Below are positions 1 to 4,903 of a DNA stretch of 5,872 bases, piece by piece. Position 1 is the first letter of the stretch, and each line of letters begins with the position of its first letter. The position numbers and the translations under genes are program-made. The stretch is from assembly GCA_023453725.1 (NCBI GenBank), contig JAEXTB010000048.1:1-5872 (forward strand). Reading direction: 5' to 3'. Source of the stretch: Bacillota bacterium (lineage in GTDB: Bacteria > Bacillota > Clostridia > Christensenellales > CAG-138). The notes under the pieces were generated by a model, which ran no database searches, was not told where the DNA came from, and saw only the letters and a program-made list of their open reading frames with translations.

Positions 1-1382
1 CCGCAACACCGTCCCCCACCCCGTACCCGCTTACGTTTACAACACCGGGCAGCGCCGTGGCGGAAGCGTTTATGTCTCTCCCGCTCAACGCGCCGATCTC
101 GACGGCGATTGACCTGTTTGGCGAGCCTGCCGCCATCTATGGCCAGAACGGATATGTTTACAGGGCAATTGCAGGCTCTGAAAACGCGCAGGCGGCCCTG
201 GTATACCGCTTTGTAAAAGACAAGGTCGGGCTGGAGTGCATTGCCGCCCCGGACGGCCGGATACTAAAAAAACAAATATCTACGCCCGCAATCTTCCCCA
301 AACTCGTGGAGGATGCGATGGTGAACCTCGCCAGCGGGATACCCGGGCAGGCGGATTTTCTTTCTGTAGTAACCGCGGTTGGCGCAAGCCCGTATCTTTG
401 GATGTCCTTCCTTCCGCCAAACGCAACCTCGGACGCGGACTGCTACAGTGTCTGCCTGTGGCCGGACAAAGCTGGGCAGCTGGTGGCTGTGGTACAACAC
501 AATGTTGTGCTGCGCTGGGAATATCAGCCCAACAATACCGTGCTGGATGCCGCGGCCGTAGACCAAACAGCGCCGCGCGTTCCGCGCTGGCTTGCGCCCG
601 ATCCGGAGAACGGCAACAATACGCTTGCCAAATACGCCGCATTCGCGAAGTTCTCCGCACTGCTGCCCGGCCAGAGCGAACAGCAGGTCATTGAAAAAAT
701 GGGCGCACCCACTCAGACGGAGGATGCCGCCGCATTGCGCACGCTGCGGTACGTCTTCCCGGATGCGGCGTATGCGGGTGGAAATGCCGTATTTGTGTTC
801 CAGTTCGGAACAGGTGCGGACAAAAGCCTGCTTGCAAAAAGCGCGGAGCTGATGCCGGTGGGCACCGAAGAGGTGCGTGGCCGGTATGCCCCGCAGATGC
901 TGCCCGGCATGACGCAAAGTGAAATTTCGCGTTTTATGGACGGCAAAGCACTACTGACCAACATCAGTTTTTCGGCGACAGGCGAGCTGCTGCAAGCTTA
1001 CTCCTATGCTGGCAGCCGCGCAATGGTATCCGCCGTATTCAACAAAGGCACGGACATCTGCCTTTACAATGAGTCTGTCATCAACGATACACAGGATGAG
1101 GGTGCCACTCTGTATGAAGAATATGTGCTGCCCGTTGTGCCAGCACCACCCAAGACTTCCACCCCAAAGACCGCTACGCCGCGGCCGGCAACGCCTACAC
1201 CGCCGCCCGAACAGACGCCCGAGCCGGAAACGCCGGTTCCATCAACCTCCATTCCGCCGATTGTAACGCGCAAGCCCCCGACGCCGACCCCGCGAATTAC
1301 GCTGTGGATTCCCAGCATCTCTCTCCGGCCGCTTATTACGCCAACGCCCGCACCCACGCCTACGCCGATTATTATTAAGTAG
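1..1382 (+). CDS. Unrecognised repeat protein with Pro/Thr-rich linkers, 5'-truncated
   Basis: I do not recognise this gene by name. The frame is open from base 3 with no stop, so the start lies left of the window; the GTG at 57 is probably internal, because the codons before it already encode a linker-like stretch (ATPSPTPYPLTFTTPG). Counting the GTG as residue 1, residues 7-341 look like four diverged units, each with an amphipathic helix carrying a (L/I)PG-type start and an MG.P/FGEP-like turn, followed by hydrophobic strands. Residues 359-441 are a Pro/Thr/Ala-rich tail that ends ITPTPAPTPTPIIIK. No membrane segment, LPXTG motif or catalytic motif is visible. Such tails are typical of extracytoplasmic linkers, so I infer a secreted or N-terminally anchored protein; the signal peptide would be outside the window. 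The repeats recall SmpA/OmlA or BLIP-like (DUF3862-type) folds, but only as a pattern impression. The gene converges on trpA and shares its terminator. Coding status is well supported, function is not. Confidence 0.85.
   Translation, partial: ATPSPTPYPLTFTTPGSAVAEAFMSLPLNAPISTAIDLFGEPAAIYGQNGYVYRAIAGSENAQAALVYRFVKDKVGLECIAAPDGRILKKQISTPAIFPKLVEDAMVNLASGIPGQADFLSVVTAVGASPYLWMSFLPPNATSDADCYSVCLWPDKAGQLVAVVQHNVVLRWEYQPNNTVLDAAAVDQTAPRVPRWLAPDPENGNNTLAKYAAFAKFSALLPGQSEQQVIEKMGAPTQTEDAAALRTLRYVFPDAAYAGGNAVFVFQFGTGADKSLLAKSAELMPVGTEEVRGRYAPQMLPGMTQSEISRFMDGKALLTNISFSATGELLQAYSYAGSRAMVSAVFNKGTDICLYNESVINDTQDEGATLYEEYVLPVVPAPPKTSTPKTATPRPATPTPPPEQTPEPETPVPSTSIPPIVTRKPPTPTPRITLWIPSISLRPLITPTPAPTPTPIIIK
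75..1079 (+). repeat. Four putative diverged protein repeats (about 60-65 aa each)
   Basis: Within the unknown protein I align four units by eye, at about 75-245, 336-527, 657-851 and 897-1079. Each starts with a helix-like segment: SLPLNAPISTAIDLFGEP, GIPGQADFLSVVTAVGAS, LLPGQSEQQVIEKMGAPT and MLPGMTQSEISRFMDGKA. Each continues into aromatic and hydrophobic strand-like stretches such as YVYR, LRYVF and FVFQF. Units 3 and 4 are the clearest; units 1 and 2 are more diverged. The 'xPG-x-(S/T)-xx-(V/I)...(M/F)G-x-P' opening resembles SmpA/OmlA and BLIP-type modules, in which a helical hairpin packs on a small sheet. The repeat exists only at protein level; I see no matching DNA repeat. Confidence 0.45.
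1131..1379 (+). other. Pro/Thr-rich C-terminal tail of the unknown protein
   Basis: The last 83 codons before the TAG stop encode a low-complexity tail dominated by Pro, Thr, Ala, Ser and Glu, with many TP steps (KTATPRPATPTPPPEQTPEP and similar). About 10-14 residues near the end (ITLWIPSISLRPLI) are hydrophobic and interrupt the tail before a final TPTPAPTPTP run. This is typical of an extended linker or wall-spanning region and makes a compact cytosolic domain unlikely. It contains no sortase signal. Confidence 0.8.
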
Positions 1383-1385
1383 GGA

Positions 1386-1409
1386 TGCCATTGTGGGGGA
1401 TCAATGGCA
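1386..1409. other. Small hairpin just after the plus-strand stop codon
   Basis: TGCCATTG (1386-1393) and CAATGGCA (1402-1409) form a perfect 8-bp inverted repeat around an 8-nt loop (TGGGGGAT), four bases after the TAG stop. No T-run follows on either strand, so it is not a terminator by itself. It may protect the 3' end of the mRNA or help the terminator 17 nt downstream. Confidence 0.5.
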
Positions 1410-1425
1410 GTATGGATACCAAACG

Positions 1426-1451
1426 AAAAAAGTGGCGCATGCCACTTTTTT
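1426..1451. terminator. Bidirectional intrinsic terminator between the unknown gene and trpA
   Basis: A perfect 11-bp inverted repeat, AAAAAAGTGGC (1426-1436) and GCCACTTTTTT (1441-1451), encloses a GCAT loop. Read in either direction it gives a GTGGC/GCCAC stem followed by six T residues, the signature of a Rho-independent terminator. It lies 43 nt after the stop of the plus-strand gene and 33 nt after the trpA stop, so it can serve both convergent units. The GC part of the stem is short (5 bp), so its strength is uncertain. Confidence 0.88.
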
Positions 1452-1484
1452 CATTGAAGACAACGGCAACTGCTCACACTCAGG

Positions 1485-2261
1485 TTATTCCAACGTCACC
1501 GCCTGCTTCATTTGCCGCACATACGCTTCGATTGCCTGCGGCGCGTTTGCGCCATGTTCCGCGGCGAGTTTAACAAGTGCGCTGCCCACGATGACGCCAT
1601 CCGCAGCGCTTCCAATTTCTTTTGCCTGCTCGGGTGTGTTGACCCCAAAGCCGACGGCGACGGGAACGGAACTTACAGAACGTATTTCTTTTATCATCGT
1701 CGCAAGATCGGTTTTGATTTCATTACGCATGCCCGTAACGCCCATGGAAGAAACAAGGTATAAAAAGCCTTGGGCAGACGCGGCAATCTCACGCACGCGC
1801 GCATGAGACGTAGGTGCGACAAGCGTGATGATATCTACGCCGTGTTGTTCCGCGTACGGCGCTACCTCGCCCTTCTCCTCATACGGAAGATCGGGAATGA
1901 TAATCCCATCCACTCCCGCTTTTGCGCAGCGGGCAAAGAACCGCCCGTACCTATACCGGAACACGGGGTTTAGGTACGTCAGAAACACCAGCGGTATGTC
2001 CGTTTCTTCTCTCACGCGCTCCACCAGCTCAAATAGCCGCTCCGTCGCAGCGCCCGAGGAAAGCGCGCGCAGGTTTGCCGCCTGGATCACCGGCCCTTCC
2101 GCCACGGGATCGGAAAACGGGATGCCGATTTCAATTAAGTCAGCACCCCCACGCGCCATGGCGAGTATGTTCTCTAAGCCCCCTTCAAAATCCGGGTCGC
2201 AGCCGGTTAAAAACCCGATAAACGCTTTGCCGTTTTGAAACGCTTTGTTGATATTACTCAT
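1485..2261 (-). CDS. trpA: Tryptophan synthase alpha subunit
   Basis: TrpA cleaves indole-3-glycerol phosphate to indole and glyceraldehyde 3-phosphate in the cytosol and passes the indole through a tunnel to TrpB. The 258-residue protein is full length for this TIM-barrel family. Visible motifs are the catalytic loop DLIEIGIPFSDP (41-52) with Glu44 matching E. coli Glu49, Tyr168 matching Tyr175, and the phosphate-binding segments SSMGVTG (171-177), GFGV (204-207) and GSALV (226-230). The second catalytic acid, Asp60 in E. coli, aligns with Glu55 in SDPVAEGP, so a Glu replaces it. The ATG at 2261 is preceded by AGGGGGG (2271-2277), 9 nt upstream. The start overlaps the end of trpB by 8 nt (ATGAGTAA), which suggests coupled translation and fits the obligate alpha-beta complex. 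It is the last gene of the operon and ends 33 nt before an intrinsic terminator. Identification is secure. Confidence 0.98.
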   Translation of the reverse strand: MSNINKAFQNGKAFIGFLTGCDPDFEGGLENILAMARGGADLIEIGIPFSDPVAEGPVIQAANLRALSSGAATERLFELVERVREETDIPLVFLTYLNPVFRYRYGRFFARCAKAGVDGIIIPDLPYEEKGEVAPYAEQHGVDIITLVAPTSHARVREIAASAQGFLYLVSSMGVTGMRNEIKTDLATMIKEIRSVSSVPVAVGFGVNTPEQAKEIGSAADGVIVGSALVKLAAEHGANAPQAIEAYVRQMKQAVTLE

Positions 2262-3438
2262 GGATATCTACCCCCCTGTAGCGCGCCAGCGCCGCCACAT
2301 CCTTATCCCCGCGTCCTGAAAGATTGATGAGCAGGATTTCTTCCTTACCCAATTTAGGCGCAAGCTTCATGGCGTGCGCCACGGCGTGTGCGCTTTCCAC
2401 CGCGCAGATGATGCCTTCTTTCCTTGCAATGTATTCAAACGCCGCCACCGCCTCTTCATCCGTTACGGGCACATAGCTTGCGCGGCCCGTATCCGCAAGG
2501 TAGGCGTGTTCCGGCCCGATGCCTGGGTAGTCTAAGCCCGCCGAAATGGAATAGACGGGCGCAATCTGCCCGTTTTCATCCTGGCAGAAATACGATTTCA
2601 TGCCATGGAATACGCCCAGGCTGCCTTTTGCGATGGTCGCTGCATGGTACGGCGTATCCACCCCTTTTCCAGCAGCCTCGCAGCCTATGAGCTTTACCCC
2701 TTCATCCGCAAGGAACGGATGGAATATGCCCATGGCGTTGCTGCCGCCGCCCACGCAGGCGAGTATGACGTCCGGCAGCCGCCCTTCCCGCTCCAGCATC
2801 TGCGCGCGCGCCTCGTGGCCGATGACGCTTTGGAAATCCCGCACCATCATGGGGAACGGGTGCGGACCCATGACGGAACCTATGATATAATGCGTGTCCT
2901 CCACTCTGCGCGTCCATTCCCGCATGGTCTCGTTGACGGCGTCTTTGAGCGTCTTTGTCCCGCTCATCACTGCATGCACCTCTGCCCCTAACAGCCGCAT
3001 GCGGTGGACGTTCAAGGCTTGGCGTTCGGTATCCTCCTCCCCCATGAATATTTCACATTCCATGCCCAATAGCGCCGCCGCAGTCGCCGTAGCAACCCCA
3101 TGCTGCCCCGCGCCCGTTTCCGCAATGACTCGGGTCTTACCCATGCGTTTTGCAAGCAGAGCCTGCCCCAATACGTTGTTGATCTTGTGGGAGCCGGTAT
3201 GGTTGAGGTCCTCCCGCTTCAAGTACACTTTTGCACCGCCCAGATCCTCTGTCATGCGCGCGGCGTAATAGAGAAGCGACGGACGGTTGGCGTAGGTATT
3301 GAGCAGTTCCGTCAGTTCCGCCTGGAACGCCGCGTCCGCGCTGTAATGAGCATACGCTTCCTCCAGCGCGTGCAGTTCGTTCATCAGCGTTTCCGGGATG
3401 TACTGCCCGCCGTGTACGCCGTATCTGCCTGTTGTCAT
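2254..3438 (-). CDS. trpB: Tryptophan synthase beta subunit (PLP-dependent)
   Basis: TrpB condenses indole with L-serine to give L-tryptophan, using pyridoxal 5'-phosphate. I chose the ATG at 3438 (394 aa, normal for TrpB1): AGGAGG at 3448-3453 sits 9 nt upstream and the protein then begins MTTGRYGVHGGQYIPE, as the family does. An in-frame ATG at 3462 would add eight residues, two of them (RR) encoded by the Shine-Dalgarno itself. Motifs from the chosen start are HTGSHKINN with PLP-binding Lys85, ETGAGQHG (107-114) with the substrate-contacting Glu107, the phosphate cup GGGSN (230-234), and NLSGRGDKD (372-380), whose Ser374 contacts the pyridine nitrogen. The segment AGKGVDTPYHAA is typical of TrpB1 and argues against the TrpB2 paralog. 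trpF lies 83 nt upstream and trpA overlaps downstream. All key residues are intact. Confidence 0.98.
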   Translation of the reverse strand: MTTGRYGVHGGQYIPETLMNELHALEEAYAHYSADAAFQAELTELLNTYANRPSLLYYAARMTEDLGGAKVYLKREDLNHTGSHKINNVLGQALLAKRMGKTRVIAETGAGQHGVATATAAALLGMECEIFMGEEDTERQALNVHRMRLLGAEVHAVMSGTKTLKDAVNETMREWTRRVEDTHYIIGSVMGPHPFPMMVRDFQSVIGHEARAQMLEREGRLPDVILACVGGGSNAMGIFHPFLADEGVKLIGCEAAGKGVDTPYHAATIAKGSLGVFHGMKSYFCQDENGQIAPVYSISAGLDYPGIGPEHAYLADTGRASYVPVTDEEAVAAFEYIARKEGIICAVESAHAVAHAMKLAPKLGKEEILLINLSGRGDKDVAALARYRGVDIHE

Positions 3439-3447
3439 TGGATTGTT

Positions 3448-3453
3448 CCTCCT
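3448..3453 (-). promoter_or_regulatory. Ribosome binding site of trpB (decides the start)
   Basis: On the minus strand AGGAGG is followed by a 9-nt spacer (AACAATCCA) and the ATG at 3438. The upstream in-frame ATG at 3462 lies only 6 nt before this site and has only AAAGGT-type sequence further away on the other strand, so it is unlikely to be the start. Confidence 0.88.
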
Positions 3454-3472
3454 ATGGTTCATTCAAAGGTAC

Positions 3473-3502
3473 GCTTCTTTTCATTTGCAAAAGAAAAGAA
3501 GC
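3473..3502. repeat. 30-nt near-perfect palindrome in the trpF-trpB gap
   Basis: GCTTCTTTTC (3473-3482) and GAAAAGAAGC (3493-3502) form a perfect 10-bp stem. The 10 nt between them (ATTTGCAAAA) contain a further TTTGCAAA palindrome, so the whole 30 nt is self-complementary apart from one mismatched pair. The flank on the trpF side (GCAAAAGAAAG on the plus strand) repeats the same AG-rich theme. No T-run follows the hairpin on the minus strand, so it is not a classic terminator of the trp mRNA. It could be a copy of a dispersed palindromic repeat, an mRNA-stability or processing element, or a protein-binding site. Confidence 0.75.
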
Positions 3503-3521
3503 AAAAGAAAGCCAACGCATT

Positions 3522-4121
3522 TTAAGCTTTGTTGTGACGAACGATTTCCGTTAACAGCCGAATCTTCTCTCCGTCTTTCACGTCGTTCGTTTCCGCACCC
3601 GAGCTGACGTCCACACAGTACGGATGTAACCCCAGAGCGTCCGAAATGTTATGAAGGTTAACGCCGCCCGCCAGAAAATAGGGCCGGGTACATGCGGAAA
3701 GCAAGCGCCAATCAAACGCCGTGCCCGTACCGCCCGTGCCGTTGTCCAGCAGCAGATAGTCTGCGGGCGAGTCCATGTGCGCGAGAATATCCGCCTCGCT
3801 TTCCACCCGTACGGCTTTTATGACGGGTACACCCTTTTCCTTGAGGCTCTCGACATACGCGCGGCTTTCCCCGCCATGCAGCTGCGCAGCGCCTATGATG
3901 CCCTCCCGGTACAGCTTCAAAATGTCTGCCTGCGGCGCGTTGACGAACACACCCACCGGCATGATGCCGGGCGAAAGCCGCTCCCGCAGCGCCCGGGCAA
4001 GCGCGGGAGTCACCTCCCTGCGGCTCTTTGCAAACACAAAGCCGATATAATCCGGCTGCGCCGCGTTCACATAGACGATATCTGCGGCGCGGAACAGGCC
4101 GCAGATTTTGAGTTTTGTCAT
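3522..4121 (-). CDS. trpF: Phosphoribosylanthranilate isomerase
   Basis: TrpF performs the Amadori rearrangement of N-(5'-phosphoribosyl)anthranilate to the carboxyphenylaminodeoxyribulose phosphate used by TrpC. The 199-residue protein is normal for this small TIM barrel. The catalytic base Cys7 lies in LKICGL (4-9) and the catalytic acid Asp126 in LLLDNGTGGTG (123-133), the same numbers as in the Thermotoga enzyme. DYIGFVFAKSRR (24-35), AQLHGGE (79-85), LAGGV (150-154) and DVSSGAETNDVKD (171-183) are the conserved family segments, the last two at the phosphate site. The ATG at 4121 overlaps the trpC stop as ATGA, and a 12-nt purine run (GGGGAGGGGAGG, 4123-4134) directly upstream provides an unusually long Shine-Dalgarno. 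It is a stand-alone trpF, unlike the trpC-trpF fusion of enteric bacteria. Nothing essential is missing. Confidence 0.98.
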   Translation of the reverse strand: MTKLKICGLFRAADIVYVNAAQPDYIGFVFAKSRREVTPALARALRERLSPGIMPVGVFVNAPQADILKLYREGIIGAAQLHGGESRAYVESLKEKGVPVIKAVRVESEADILAHMDSPADYLLLDNGTGGTGTAFDWRLLSACTRPYFLAGGVNLHNISDALGLHPYCVDVSSGAETNDVKDGEKIRLLTEIVRHNKA

Positions 4122-4903
4122 GCCTCCCCTCCCCGAAGCGCGGCAAGCGCTGCTTTTTTATCTCGGCTCCGCATCAACGTTTCCCCGATCAGCACGGCGT
4201 TGACGTTCGCTTCTCTTAGCTGGGCGATCTGCTCCGGCGTGGAAATCCCGCTTTCGGAAACAAATAATACTTCCGGTGGGACAAGCGCACGAAGCCTCAA
4301 GCTGAGCGTGACGTCCACCTCAAACGTGCGAAGGTCCCGGTTGTTAACGCCGATAACGCGTGCGCCGGAATAGAGCGCCTGCTCCACTTCCTGTTCCGAA
4401 TGTGCCTCCACCAGCGCTGTTAGCCCAAGCCCGTGCGCGGTTTCGATATAATCCCGCAGCATCCCCTGATCCATCAGTGCGCAAATGAGCAGCACGGCGT
4501 GCGCGCCGATGACTTTCGCCTCACAAATCTGGTACGTGTCCACCGTAAAATCTTTGCGCAGCAATGGGGTGGATACCGTCCGCGCGATTTCGGATAAATA
4601 CGTATCGCTTCCCTGAAAGAAATACGGTTCCGTTAACACGGAGATGGCCGCAGCCCCCGCCGCCTCATATTCACGCGCGATGGTAAGGTATGGGAACTCC
4701 TCCGCGATGACACCTTTGGAGGGGGACGCCTTCTTCACCTCGCAGATGAAGGCGGGCATTTGGCCCTGAAGCGCGGCTTCAAACGGAAACCCGGTATTGC
4801 CTGGCAGCGCCAGCGCTTCTGCCTGCACGGCGGCAAATCTCTTTTCGCGCTTTAATGCTGCAACCCGCTCCCGCGTTTTTTGCGCAATCGTATCCAGTAT
4901 CAT
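4118..4903 (-). CDS. trpC: Indole-3-glycerol phosphate synthase
   Basis: TrpC decarboxylates and cyclises the TrpF product to indole-3-glycerol phosphate, the substrate of TrpA. The 261-residue protein matches the usual single-domain length. Motifs in order are ICEVKKASPSKG (53-64) with catalytic Glu55 and Lys57, LLRKDF (114-119) with the general-acid Lys117, LVEAH (164-168) with Glu166, IGVNNRDL (184-191) with Asn187, and VSESGI (215-220) with Ser218. These match the Sulfolobus residues Glu51, Lys53, Lys110, Glu159, Asn180 and Ser211 in order. The N-terminal helix MILDTIAQKTRERVAALK is typical. The ATG at 4903 overlaps the trpD stop as ATGA, with GAGG (4911-4914) 7 nt upstream. The gene overlaps trpF by 4 nt at its end, so trpD, trpC and trpF are probably translationally coupled. 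Confidence 0.98.
   Translation of the reverse strand: MILDTIAQKTRERVAALKREKRFAAVQAEALALPGNTGFPFEAALQGQMPAFICEVKKASPSKGVIAEEFPYLTIAREYEAAGAAAISVLTEPYFFQGSDTYLSEIARTVSTPLLRKDFTVDTYQICEAKVIGAHAVLLICALMDQGMLRDYIETAHGLGLTALVEAHSEQEVEQALYSGARVIGVNNRDLRTFEVDVTLSLRLRALVPPEVLFVSESGISTPEQIAQLREANVNAVLIGETLMRSRDKKAALAALRGGEA

Noticed and set aside
57..59. GTG as the start of the unknown gene
   Set aside because: The reading frame continues upstream to the window edge and already encodes a Pro/Thr linker, and no ribosome binding site precedes the GTG.
264..917. Long minus-strand open frame (217 codons) opposite the unknown gene
   Set aside because: It lies fully antisense to a frame with clear Pro/Thr linker and repeat structure; its translation is rich in Arg, His, Cys and Gly with no domain pattern, as expected from antisense of GC-rich coding DNA.
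3461..3491. Possible internal promoter for trpBA on the minus strand (TTGCAA, 17-nt spacer, TTTGAA)
   Set aside because: Both boxes are weak matches (about four of six each) in an AT-rich palindrome; without transcription-start data it cannot be told from chance.
3473..3502. Palindrome as an intrinsic terminator after trpF
   Set aside because: No T-run follows the stem on the minus strand, and trpB and trpA downstream clearly belong to the same pathway.
3100..3525. Plus-strand open frame ending KEKKQKKANAF
   Set aside because: It is the antisense of trpB followed by translation of the AG-rich palindrome; the lysine-rich end comes from that repeat and not from a gene.
3651..4373. Plus-strand open frame of 240 codons across trpF and the end of trpC
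   Set aside because: It is antisense to two enzymes with intact catalytic motifs, has no convincing ribosome binding site, and shows no recognisable protein pattern.
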